Assembly (NCBI GenBank): GCA_905478015.1
Contig: CAJQGY010000028.1
Span: forward strand, 1-43,735
Origin: an uncultured SAR86 cluster bacterium
GTDB taxonomy: Bacteria; Pseudomonadota; Gammaproteobacteria; Magnimaribacterales; D2472
Length of the DNA stretch: 43,735 nt
Direction of reading: 5' to 3'
Positions 8,215 through 17,785 of the stretch are shown here, in pieces (the stretch's first letter is position 1; the number at the start of each line of letters is the position of its first letter). A model generated the notes under the pieces. That model was not told the origin of the DNA. It was given only the letters and a program-made list of their open reading frames with translations, and ran no database searches. A program made the position numbers and the translations under genes.

Positions 8215-8634
8215 ATGAGTATAAACAACACTTTAGAAAAGATTGCTAAACCATTTATGGGCATAGCTCCATGGATATTAAGATTATCACTTGGAATTTC
8301 TTTCTTCTTGCATGGGTATCAAAAGTTTCCTCTACCACCTCAAAAAATGGTGGTATGGTTCGAAAGCGAAGGCATCATATGGCCTGAATTAATTACAAGT
8401 CTAGTTGCTCTTGGCGAGGTGATAGCAGGGGTGGGAATCATATTAGGAGGCCTTTTGTTTAATCAAATAGGTAACCTTATTACAAGACTCTCAGGAGGTG
8501 CTATTGTTGTAATTATGATTGGCGCATTCGTTATTGCACACCCTGACTGGTTTATTACACCTGATCTTTTTAAGAGTGAGCAAATATTCCTATTCTCACT
8601 TGGATTATATTTTGCTATTAAAGGCAATAATTAA
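8215..8634 (+). CDS. DoxX family membrane protein
   Basis: This 139-residue protein has four hydrophobic segments and the DoxX-type opening WILRLSLGISFFLHGYQKF, followed by a glycine-rich helix (VALGEVIAGVGIILGG). DoxX-like proteins are small four-helix membrane proteins, some linked to quinone redox or thiosulfate oxidation; the function here cannot be assigned. The ATG lies 4 bases after the hflX stop, suggesting coupling. The gene ends before the iron-regulated promoter region of the TonB receptor. Confidence 0.8.
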   Translation: MSINNTLEKIAKPFMGIAPWILRLSLGISFFLHGYQKFPLPPQKMVVWFESEGIIWPELITSLVALGEVIAGVGIILGGLLFNQIGNLITRLSGGAIVVIMIGAFVIAHPDWFITPDLFKSEQIFLFSLGLYFAIKGNN

Positions 8635-8685
8635 AGACAAATAACCTAAAAAATAAAATCTATTAAAAATATGTTACTTTTGTGC

Positions 8686-8715
8686 TTGCAAATGTAAATG
8701 AGAATCATTATCATT
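8686..8715 (+). promoter_or_regulatory. Fur-box promoter for the TonB-dependent receptor
   Basis: Bases 8694-8712 read GTAAATGAGAATCATTATC and match the 19-bp Fur consensus (GATAATGATAATCATTATC) at 16 positions, with the right ten identical. The site overlaps a plausible sigma-70 promoter: -35 TTGCAA (8686-8691), a 17-base spacer and -10 TATCAT (8709-8714), predicting transcription from about 8721. Fur with Fe(II) would therefore block the polymerase when iron is plentiful. The match was made by eye. Confidence 0.85.
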
Positions 8716-8730
8716 TGCATTTACAAGAAT

Positions 8731-8800
8731 CGGTGAATATATATTCCCCTAAAAGTGATGAAATTTATATATCTTCGTTTTATACAAAATATATTCACTG
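8731..8800 (+). repeat. 12-bp inverted repeat in the receptor mRNA leader
   Basis: Bases 8731-8742 (CGGTGAATATAT) can pair with 8789-8800 (ATATATTCACTG) in 12 pairs, one of them G-T, enclosing a 46-base loop. Both arms lie downstream of the predicted transcription start near 8721 and upstream of the receptor ATG at 8834, so the structure would form in the roughly 113-base 5' leader. It could be a stability or translation-control element, or a second DNA operator. Confidence 0.5.
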
Positions 8801-8833
8801 GTTCACTTATAAATTTTATTTTAAAGGCGAGAC

Positions 8834-11020
8834 ATGGAAATTATTAAACAAAACAAACTAGCAATAAGCATTTTATTATTGCTATCCGCCGCATCACTTA
8901 CTTCTGAAATATATGCAGAGGTTCAAGAGGTTGAAACAGTAACCATTATAGGAACCAAAGCAGATGTAAAAGAGCTTCCCGGCTCCGGAACGATAGTTAG
9001 CAATGAAGAGCTTCAAAAAGCAATGGATACTGATATTCATAAAATTCTATCAGCTGTTCCAGGCGTTTACTTTAGAACCGAGGATGGATATGGCCTTAGA
9101 CCAAATATTTCTATCAGAGGTACTTCAATTGATAGATCTGCAAAAATTACATTAATGGAAGATGGAATACTTGTTGCTCCAGCACCATATACCTCTTCTT
9201 CAGCATACTACTTTCCAACTACAGGAAGGATTAATTCTGTAGAAGTTCTGAAGGGACCATCTTCTATCAGTCAAGGGCCAAGTACCATTGGAGGTGCAAT
9301 TAATATGATAAGCACACCTATACCTGAAGAAGCTTCAGGAAAATTAACACAAGAATTTGGCCAAAATGGAATGCTAAGAACTCATGCATATTATGGTGGA
9401 GTATCTGGTAATTTTGGAGGATTGGTAGAGGTTCATGAGCATCAAAGTGATGGATTTGACAGTATTGCAAATGTTGGCGGTGATACAGGTTTTGATAAAT
9501 CTGATTTTATGATGAAAGCCAGATATGAAAATGGCGATCATTCTCTTACCTTTAAAATGGTTGAGATAGATGAGATTTCCGATCAATCATATGTTGGTTT
9601 GTCTGGTAAAAGCTTTAATGCAAATCCAAGATTAAGATATGGAATGACCCAATACGACCAGATGAGTAATGATGGCGATCAAAAATCACTTACTTACTTA
9701 GGAGATTTTGAGAAATTTAAAGTTGTAGCATCCTCATGGAGCAATGATTATCACAGAGATTGGTTTAAAGTCGATAAGGCAAATAACAATTCTGAGCATG
9801 GCGTTGGAAATGGAATTAATACTGTAATCTCTGCTGCAAATGCTGGAGATGCAAATGCACAGGCAATTCTAGATGGCTCATTGGCTGTCCAAGTTAAACT
9901 TAAACATAACAATAGGTTTTATACGAATGAAGGATATCAATTTAAAGTCTCAACAGACATAAAAAATCATAACATTACTATTGGCTACAGGGACATGGAA
10001 GACTCTGAGAGTCGCTATCAGGATTATGAATGCTTTGACCAAGGTGAAAATGGTATTAATTCTGCTCTATACTCTTGTTCATCTGGGTATACTGGAAGCA
10101 ACAATAGGTTAAGAGTTTCTAAAGCAACATCATTTTATATAGAAGATAAAATTACTATAGGAAAATTAGCATTAACAGTTGGTCATAGGTCAGAAGATTA
10201 CGATCAAGTTGAGAATAGATGGGATGATGGCGCCCCAACTAGGAAAATCTTAGCATCAGGATACCCCAGGACAAAGGATGGTGATCACAGCACAACAGGA
10301 TTTGGTGCTACATATGATCTAAATGATAACCTTCAGCTTGTTGCTGGATTTCATGAAGGAATGACAGCAATGTTTGGTACTGATCCTGAAAAAGCAGACA
10401 ACATGGAGCTTGGTTTTAGATATTCCAAAAATGATACAAATATGGAAGCCTTTTACTTTACAAGCGACTATAAAAATCTAAAGGCAGTCTGTAAAAATTC
10501 ACAAGGCGGAGATTGTAGTGATGGTGATGTGTTTGATGGAGGAGCAGTGGATGTTTCAGGAATAGAGATTTCAGGTTCACACATATTTAATGGTTCAACA
10601 GGCATACTATATCCAGTTGGATTAACTTATACATCTTCAGATGCAACTTTTAAAAATAGCTTTGATGATGATGGTGATTACTGGGGCGTAGTTGCCGCTG
10701 GTGATGATGTGCCTTATGTTCCTAGTTCCTCTTTAGCATTAGTTGTTGGTTTTATTAATCCAGATGGACTAAGTGGAAACATAAGACTTGTTGAAAATGG
10801 AAGCGCCTGCTCAACGGCTGCTTGCGGTGTTAATCAAAATATTGAGGCTCACTCATTTATAGATTTAAATTTAAGAAAACCGTTAAATGATAAAACTGAT
10901 TTATATTTAATAATGGAAAATATTCTTGATCACGAAGATATTGTTGCCAGAGCACCAAAAGATGGCGCAAGATCACAAAAACCAAGAACACTAAAAGTTG
11001 GATTTACATATAAGCTTTAG
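8834..11020 (+). CDS. TonB-dependent outer-membrane receptor, iron regulated
   Basis: This 728-residue protein starts with a signal peptide ending near SEIYA (about residue 29). A TonB-box-like stretch (VETVTIIGT) follows, then a plug domain (NISIRGTSIDRSAKI, LMEDGILVAP, VEVLKGPSSISQGP, GGAINMIS) and a long beta-barrel ending in the usual aromatic/hydrophobic tail (VGFTYKL). The plug sequence is closest in style to FecA/siderophore-type receptors. The Fur box and promoter just upstream support a ferric-siderophore or haem substrate, but the ligand is not readable from sequence. It is monocistronic: a strong terminator follows, and no ABC transporter or FecIR regulators are adjacent. Confidence 0.92.
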   Translation: MEIIKQNKLAISILLLLSAASLTSEIYAEVQEVETVTIIGTKADVKELPGSGTIVSNEELQKAMDTDIHKILSAVPGVYFRTEDGYGLRPNISIRGTSIDRSAKITLMEDGILVAPAPYTSSSAYYFPTTGRINSVEVLKGPSSISQGPSTIGGAINMISTPIPEEASGKLTQEFGQNGMLRTHAYYGGVSGNFGGLVEVHEHQSDGFDSIANVGGDTGFDKSDFMMKARYENGDHSLTFKMVEIDEISDQSYVGLSGKSFNANPRLRYGMTQYDQMSNDGDQKSLTYLGDFEKFKVVASSWSNDYHRDWFKVDKANNNSEHGVGNGINTVISAANAGDANAQAILDGSLAVQVKLKHNNRFYTNEGYQFKVSTDIKNHNITIGYRDMEDSESRYQDYECFDQGENGINSALYSCSSGYTGSNNRLRVSKATSFYIEDKITIGKLALTVGHRSEDYDQVENRWDDGAPTRKILASGYPRTKDGDHSTTGFGATYDLNDNLQLVAGFHEGMTAMFGTDPEKADNMELGFRYSKNDTNMEAFYFTSDYKNLKAVCKNSQGGDCSDGDVFDGGAVDVSGIEISGSHIFNGSTGILYPVGLTYTSSDATFKNSFDDDGDYWGVVAAGDDVPYVPSSSLALVVGFINPDGLSGNIRLVENGSACSTAACGVNQNIEAHSFIDLNLRKPLNDKTDLYLIMENILDHEDIVARAPKDGARSQKPRTLKVGFTYKL

Positions 11021-11061
11021 TCTTGTGGGAGAGATAGTCTAATTAAATTTAGGCTAAAGTT

Positions 11062-11091
11062 AAAAAGGATGGCTTAGCCATCCTTTTTTTT
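11062..11091 (+). terminator. rho-independent terminator after the TonB receptor
   Basis: The hairpin is GGATGGC, a TTA loop and GCCATCC, with an A-run before it and a run of T after it (11083-11091). Flanking A/T bases extend the stem. It lies about 40 bases after the receptor stop and separates that gene from the peroxiredoxin. Confidence 0.93.
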
Positions 11092-11107
11092 AATTAAATA
11101 GTACAAT

Positions 11108-11139
11108 TAATATCTCATAAAATGATAATTGAGATATTA
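11108..11139 (+). repeat. 10-bp perfect inverted repeat at the ahpC ribosome-binding site
   Basis: TAATATCTCA (11108-11117) and TGAGATATTA (11130-11139) are perfect inverted copies separated by 12 bases. The right arm ends on the first base of the AGGAG ribosome-binding site (11139-11143) for the ATG at 11152. It may be an operator or an mRNA hairpin affecting initiation. It does not match the OxyR ATAG-N7-CTAT pattern. Confidence 0.5.
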
Positions 11140-11151
11140 GGAGATAAACAT

Positions 11152-11673
11152 ATGTTAACAGTAGGTAATAAATTCCCAGCTTTTAAGTTACAGGGAGTTA
11201 ATAGTGATAATGAGTTAGTTGAGGTTTCTGTTGAAGAAAACTATGAGCCTTTAAAGAAAGACTGGAGTGTAATTTACTTTTACCCAAAAGATTTCTCTCC
11301 TCTTTGCCCAACAGAGATTGCTGCAATGGATAAACTGATTGATGAAGCAACAGTTATAGGAATAAGCGGCGATAATGAATTTTGTAAGCTTGCATGGAAA
11401 AATGATAATAGCTTGATTGGAGATATAAACCATTCATTAGCCGCAGATACAGGCCTTTGTTTATCTAATGAGCTTGGTATCGTAAATGTTGAAGCAGGTG
11501 TTTGCTATAGAGCAACTTTTGTTATTGATGAACAAAGAACAATTCAACATGTTTCTGTTAATGCTTTAGATACTGGAAGAAATGCAGATGAAGTTCTAAG
11601 AACACTCCAAGCATTAAAGGCCGGGGGGCCAACTGGATGCTCTTGGACAAAAGGCGATGAATTTGTAGCTTAA
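11152..11673 (+). CDS. ahpC: AhpC-type 2-Cys peroxiredoxin
   Basis: I choose the ATG at 11152 (173 residues) over an upstream in-frame ATG at 11122. AGGAG lies at an ideal distance from it, and the extra ten residues would overlap the control repeat. The protein reduces hydrogen peroxide and organic peroxides in the cytosol. The peroxidatic cysteine is C52 in DFSPLCPTE and the resolving cysteine is probably C163 near the C-terminus (GPTGCSWTKGDEF). The conserved active-site arginine is R120. The C-terminal layout resembles the actinobacterial AhpC/AhpD type; neither ahpF nor ahpD is adjacent, so the reductant is unknown. Divergent oxyR and katG lie just downstream, so membership in the OxyR regulon is likely. 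Confidence 0.9.
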   Translation: MLTVGNKFPAFKLQGVNSDNELVEVSVEENYEPLKKDWSVIYFYPKDFSPLCPTEIAAMDKLIDEATVIGISGDNEFCKLAWKNDNSLIGDINHSLAADTGLCLSNELGIVNVEAGVCYRATFVIDEQRTIQHVSVNALDTGRNADEVLRTLQALKAGGPTGCSWTKGDEFVA

Positions 11674-11777
11674 GAATATTATTAATTTATAAAAAGAATG
11701 GCCTAGCCAGCATGTTGTATATATAAAAATATGTGTAGATATATTTTATTTTTAAAGTACAATTATCAGTTCAAAAT

Positions 11778-11853
11778 GGGGCTATAGCTCAGCTGGGAGA
11801 GCACCTGCTTTGCAAGCAGGGGGTCCGCGGTTCGATCCCGCGTAGCTCCACCA
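11778..11853 (+). tRNA. tRNA-Ala, anticodon UGC
   Basis: This is a complete 76-base cloverleaf. The acceptor stem GGGGCTA pairs with TAGCTCC (one G-T). The D arm is GCTCAGCTGGGAGAGC, the anticodon arm CCTGCTTTGCAAGCAGG carries TGC, and the T arm contains GGTTCGATCC. The discriminator base is A11850, and CCA is encoded at 11851-11853. It stands alone, not in an rRNA operon. TACAAT at 11758-11763 is a plausible -10 box. The 3' end is 12 bases from the oxyR stop on the other strand. Confidence 0.98.
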
Positions 11854-11864
11854 TTTTATTTTCT

Positions 11865-12770
11865 CTAAAAACTTTTAGTATTCGCTAAAAGAGATGAAAA
11901 AAATACATCTTTTAATAATTTGACGTTTTTAAGACCAGAGTAGGAAGGCCTTATAATAATTACTAATTCTCTGTGGGGCCCTGGCTCATCAAGAAGAGCT
12001 TTAGAGATTGAGGAGTTTGAATTCACTAATTGTTTAATAGCCATGTGAGGAACCAAAGTTGAACCCATGTTTCCAGCTACCAATTGGGTTAGCGTAGTTA
12101 GACTAGACGCCTCTATTGAATACTGTTTATCACTATCTATCTTGCAAGCAGCTAATACATGGTTTTTAAGACAATGATCATCATTTAAAAGCATCAAATC
12201 AGATTGGTCTATTTCTTTTGCTCTTATCTTATCTTTATCTATTTCCTGTTTACCTTTATAGCTAATATAGTAAAAGTTTTCTTCCCAAAATTTAAATGAA
12301 AGCAATCCATCAAGCTTATAGGGCATAGCAAGGATAGCCATATCAATCTCACCATTATTAACTTTACTAACAAGAACACTTGATTGAGCTTCTATAATTT
12401 TTAATTTTAGATTTGGAAATTTCTTTTTTAAAGATGGAAGAACTAAGGGTATGAAATAAGGCCCAACTGTAGGAATAATTCCAAGTGTAATTGGCATACT
12501 TAATGGATTTTTCTGATCCTCGCTGAGTTGATTAATATCGCCTATTTCCATCTTAATGGCTCTAGCCTTTTTTAGTATCTCTTTACCTAGACTGGTAACT
12601 ATGACTTTTTTACTAGTACGCTCAAATATTTGAATGCCTAATTGAGCCTCCATTTCTGAGATTGCATTACTTAGAGTTGATGGAGATACATAGCAGGCAT
12701 CTGCAGCCTTTTTAAAATGCAGTTCCTTTTCTATAGTTAGCGCGTAATGTATTTGTTTGAGAGTAATCAT
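11865..12770 (-). CDS. oxyR: hydrogen peroxide-sensing LysR-family regulator OxyR
   Basis: This 301-residue protein has an N-terminal winged helix (about 1-60, FKKAADACYVSPSTLSNAIS) and a C-terminal sensor domain. The OxyR-specific redox pair is present: C200 in NDDHCLKN and C209 in AACKID match E. coli C199 and C208, which form the activating disulphide. The block LGIIPTVGPYFIPLVLP is also typical of OxyR. It should activate katG, ahpC and other peroxide defences. It is divergent from katG across 121 bases, the usual arrangement for a LysR regulator and its target. The stop lies beside the tRNA-Ala gene. Confidence 0.94.
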   Translation of the reverse strand: MITLKQIHYALTIEKELHFKKAADACYVSPSTLSNAISEMEAQLGIQIFERTSKKVIVTSLGKEILKKARAIKMEIGDINQLSEDQKNPLSMPITLGIIPTVGPYFIPLVLPSLKKKFPNLKLKIIEAQSSVLVSKVNNGEIDMAILAMPYKLDGLLSFKFWEENFYYISYKGKQEIDKDKIRAKEIDQSDLMLLNDDHCLKNHVLAACKIDSDKQYSIEASSLTTLTQLVAGNMGSTLVPHMAIKQLVNSNSSISKALLDEPGPHRELVIIIRPSYSGLKNVKLLKDVFFSSLLANTKSF

Positions 12771-15033
<2,263 letters not shown>

Positions 15034-15057
15034 AACTTATTAAAGTAGGTTATTTAT

Positions 15058-15091
15058 AAGGCTGGTTATATTAACTTAACCAGCCTTTTTT
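15058..15091 (+). terminator. rho-independent terminator after katG
   Basis: The 11-bp stem is AAGGCTGGTTA (15058-15068) with TAACCAGCCTT (15077-15087), followed by a T-run to 15091. The T-run overlaps the stop codon of the convergent purU gene. The minus strand lacks a matching T-run, so it should work mainly for katG. Confidence 0.93.
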
Positions 15092-15950
15092 AATTAAATA
15101 CTATAGTTTTAGTTCCATTAATTAGAATTCTTTTTTCTGCATGCCATCTAACTGCTCTTGATAAAACGCTAGATTCAATATCATTACCTTTTCTAGTTAG
15201 ATCTTCTGGAGAGTCTCTATGAGAAACTCTTTGGACATCTTGCTCAATAATATGACCTTCATCTAAGTCCCCTGTAACATAATGAGCTGTCGCACCAATA
15301 ATTTTTACCCCCTTATCAAAGGCTTGATGGTAGGGTCTAGCTCCCTTAAAGCTAGGTAAAAAGCTATGATGGATATTGATACATTTTCCAGACCATTCAC
15401 TTGCAAGACTGTCTGACAAGATTTGCATATATCGAGCTAAAACAATTAAGTCAGCACCACTTGATTTAACAATAGACCTAAATTCATTCTCTTGTGCTTT
15501 TTTTGAGTCAGTATTTTTTTCTATTGGGAGGTAATGGAATTTTATCCCGCTGAATTCTACTATTTCTCTATACACTTCATGATTTGATACGACACCAACT
15601 ATATCTATAGGCATATCTCTATATTTTGCTCTATACAATAGATCATTTAAGCAATGACCTTCTTTTGAAACTGCAATTACAGTCTTAATTTTTCTAGACT
15701 CATCATCAATAGACCATTTCATAGATAGCTCTATCGCCAAACTCTCAAATTCAATAAAAAAATCATTACTTGCAATTTCTATATCATTTATAAAAAACAC
15801 AATTCTAGAGAAAAATTTATTTGAATCTTTATCAGAATAGGACTGCACATCTGTAAGAAATGCATTATGTTTATTCATCAAACCTGTTACTTTTGCCTGT
15901 ATGCCAGATTGATCAGGACACGAAAAGGTTAATATTTGTATTTTCTTCAT
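15090..15950 (-). CDS. purU: formyltetrahydrofolate deformylase
   Basis: This 286-residue enzyme hydrolyses 10-formyl-tetrahydrofolate to formate and tetrahydrofolate, balancing one-carbon pools. An N-terminal ACT-like regulatory domain (about 1-80, starting ILTFSCPDQSGIQAKV) is followed by a formyltransferase-fold domain. That domain contains INIHHSFLPSFKGARPYHQA and HYVTGDLDEGHIIEQD. The formyl-transfer residues N192, H194 and D228 line up with the Asn-His-Asp triad of PurN. Length and both domains are normal. It is divergent from cysE across 80 bases and convergent with katG. Confidence 0.95.
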   Translation of the reverse strand: MKKIQILTFSCPDQSGIQAKVTGLMNKHNAFLTDVQSYSDKDSNKFFSRIVFFINDIEIASNDFFIEFESLAIELSMKWSIDDESRKIKTVIAVSKEGHCLNDLLYRAKYRDMPIDIVGVVSNHEVYREIVEFSGIKFHYLPIEKNTDSKKAQENEFRSIVKSSGADLIVLARYMQILSDSLASEWSGKCINIHHSFLPSFKGARPYHQAFDKGVKIIGATAHYVTGDLDEGHIIEQDVQRVSHRDSPEDLTRKGNDIESSVLSRAVRWHAEKRILINGTKTIVFN

Positions 15951-15994
15951 AACAATTTTTTATCTATATTTTTTGATTTTATATTACTTTTCAC

Positions 15995-16035
15995 ACCATG
16001 GATATTTTTTATAGTTTAAGTTTATAATCCATGGT
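15995..16035 (+). repeat. 9-bp inverted repeat spanning the first cysE ATG
   Basis: ACCATGGAT (15995-16003) and ATCCATGGT (16027-16035) are perfect inverted copies 23 bases apart, each containing CCATGG. The right arm includes the ATG at 16031. It lies in the divergent purU/cysE control region and may be an operator for either gene or a leader hairpin that masks the start. Confidence 0.4.
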
Positions 16036-16810
16036 TATGGATAATAGTTTATGGGAAAGTATTCGAGACGAGATAGAGCTTAGAGTTGATGCAGAGCCAT
16101 CATTAGGATCTTTTTTATACTCATTAGTTTTGTCTCAAAAGAATCTTACCAATGCAGTAGCATCGATTCTTTCATCTAAACTTCACAGTGATGCTTTGTC
16201 CGCCATGGATATTAAAAAATTTATTATAGATGTATTCGATGATTGTAAAAATATAGAAAGTGATATTGAAAAAGACCTCATCTTTTTCAAAGATAACGAC
16301 CCATCGTGTGATTATTTTTCTACCCCATTATTGTTTTACAAGGGCTTTCTTGGATTGGCAACATATAGAGCCTCTCACTGTCTTTGGAATAAAAATAGAC
16401 ATACCATGGCGCTATTTTTTCAAAATAGAGCTTCAGAGATTTTTGGTATAGATATTCATCCTGCAGCTAAGATTTCTGGAGGAGTTATGATGGATCATGC
16501 AACTGGAATAGTTATTGGCGAGACAGCTGTTATTGAGTCACATGTTTCTATTTTTCAAGGCGTTACGCTTGGAGGCAGAGGCAATGAAATTGGCAAGAGG
16601 CACCCAAATATAGAAAGTGGCGCAACAATATATGCTTCGAGTACTATATTGGGGAATATCACTGTTGGGCACAAAGCTATTATTGCAGCTGGTAGCTTAG
16701 TTTTGAAAGATGTAAAGAATGAGACAACTGTTGCAGGAATTCCAGCCAAAGAAGTGAACAAACTAAATATTTCCAATAATGATTGGGATCCAGGAGATTC
16801 AAGCCTTTAA
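16031..16810 (+). CDS. cysE: serine O-acetyltransferase
   Basis: This 259-residue enzyme makes O-acetylserine from serine and acetyl-CoA, the first step of cysteine synthesis. An N-terminal helical domain (CEP-like start LRVDAEPSLGSF) leads to STPLLFYKGFLGLATYRASH. A left-handed beta-helix of hexapeptide repeats follows (IDIHPAAKISGGVMMDHATG, IVIGETAVIESHVSIFQGVT, LGNITVGHKAIIAAGSLV). Either ATG 16031 or ATG 16037 could be the start, and neither has a clear ribosome-binding site; the first lies inside an inverted repeat. The gene abuts cysK with no spacer (stop 16808-16810, ATG 16811), so enzyme and partner synthase are coupled. The C-terminal tail ends GDSSL rather than the classic isoleucine end that binds CysK, so cysteine synthase complex formation is uncertain. 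Confidence 0.94.
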   Translation: MVMDNSLWESIRDEIELRVDAEPSLGSFLYSLVLSQKNLTNAVASILSSKLHSDALSAMDIKKFIIDVFDDCKNIESDIEKDLIFFKDNDPSCDYFSTPLLFYKGFLGLATYRASHCLWNKNRHTMALFFQNRASEIFGIDIHPAAKISGGVMMDHATGIVIGETAVIESHVSIFQGVTLGGRGNEIGKRHPNIESGATIYASSTILGNITVGHKAIIAAGSLVLKDVKNETTVAGIPAKEVNKLNISNNDWDPGDSSL

Positions 16811-17785
16811 ATGATTAAATATATAGGAAATACGCCATTAATAAAATTAGAGCATTTATCTGATGAAACGGGTTGTAATATTTTTGGTAAAGCAGAGTTT
16901 ATGAACCCAGGTGGTTCAGTTAAAGATAGAGCAGCTAAATATATTTTAGAAGATGCAATAAAAAAAGGACTTATTAGAAAAGGTGGGACTGTTGTTGAAG
17001 GGACTGCTGGCAATACAGGTATTGGACTGGCACTTGTAGGTAATGCTTTAGGCCTCAAAACAGTTATAGTAATTCCGGATACTCAGTCGGAAGAAAAGAA
17101 AGCAACTATAAGGGCTTGCGGGGCAGAACTTATAGAAGTTCCGGCTGTTCCTTATAAAGATGAAAATAATTATGTTAAATATTCAAAAAAAGTTGCAGAA
17201 TCTTATGAAAATCCAAATGGTGTCCTATGGGCGAATCAATTTGATAATGATGCAAATAAAATAGGCCATTACAATGAAACTGGACCAGAGATATACAACC
17301 AGCTTGATGGCAAAATAAATGGTTTCATATGTTCTATTGGAACAGGAGGAACTCTTTCTGGAATTGCAAAATACCTTAAAGATAAAAATAAGGATATTAA
17401 AATTGGCCTTGCTGATCCTCACGGTGCAGCTATTTATTCTTTCTTTAAAGATGGGGAGCTGAGGTCAGAAGGCTCTTCAGTGACAGAAGGAATTGGCCAA
17501 GGTAGAATTACAAAAAATATTGAAGGTTTGGAGGTTGATATTCCATTAAGAATAAGTGACACAGATGCTCTTAATGTTATGTTTCAGATGGTTGAAACTG
17601 AGGGCCTTTATCTTGGTGGAAGCGCAGGTATAAACGTAGCCGGAGCAGTTGAAATGTCTAAGCATATGGAAGCAGGAAGCAATATTGTTACTATTTTATG
17701 CGATTCAGGCTCTAGGTATTTAAGTAAACTTTATAATAGAAACTTTTTGATAAATAACGACCTTCCTTGTCCCGACTGGGTCTAA
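16811..17785 (+). CDS. cysK: cysteine synthase (O-acetylserine sulfhydrylase)
   Basis: This 324-residue PLP enzyme converts O-acetylserine and sulfide to cysteine. The PLP lysine is K38 in NPGGSVKDRAA. The substrate loop EGTAGNTGIGLA and the phosphate-binding loop GTGGTLSGIAKY are present. TAGNTG, rather than TSGNTG, is a variant of the usual substrate-binding loop. The family also contains CysM and cystathionine beta-synthase-like enzymes, so the exact sulfur donor is not certain. It directly follows cysE without a gap. The downstream desaturase gene converges and begins its stop codon on the next base. Confidence 0.9.
   Translation: MIKYIGNTPLIKLEHLSDETGCNIFGKAEFMNPGGSVKDRAAKYILEDAIKKGLIRKGGTVVEGTAGNTGIGLALVGNALGLKTVIVIPDTQSEEKKATIRACGAELIEVPAVPYKDENNYVKYSKKVAESYENPNGVLWANQFDNDANKIGHYNETGPEIYNQLDGKINGFICSIGTGGTLSGIAKYLKDKNKDIKIGLADPHGAAIYSFFKDGELRSEGSSVTEGIGQGRITKNIEGLEVDIPLRISDTDALNVMFQMVETEGLYLGGSAGINVAGAVEMSKHMEAGSNIVTILCDSGSRYLSKLYNRNFLINNDLPCPDWV

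Noticed and set aside
11122-11151. Longer ahpC start at ATG 11122
   Set aside because: It has no ribosome-binding site and overlaps the inverted repeat, and AGGAG is ideally placed for the ATG at 11152.
11690-11720. Second terminator-like segment after ahpC (GGCCTAGCC with A-rich flank)
   Set aside because: The stem is too short, and no T-run follows; it only loosely echoes the terminator at 11062-11091.
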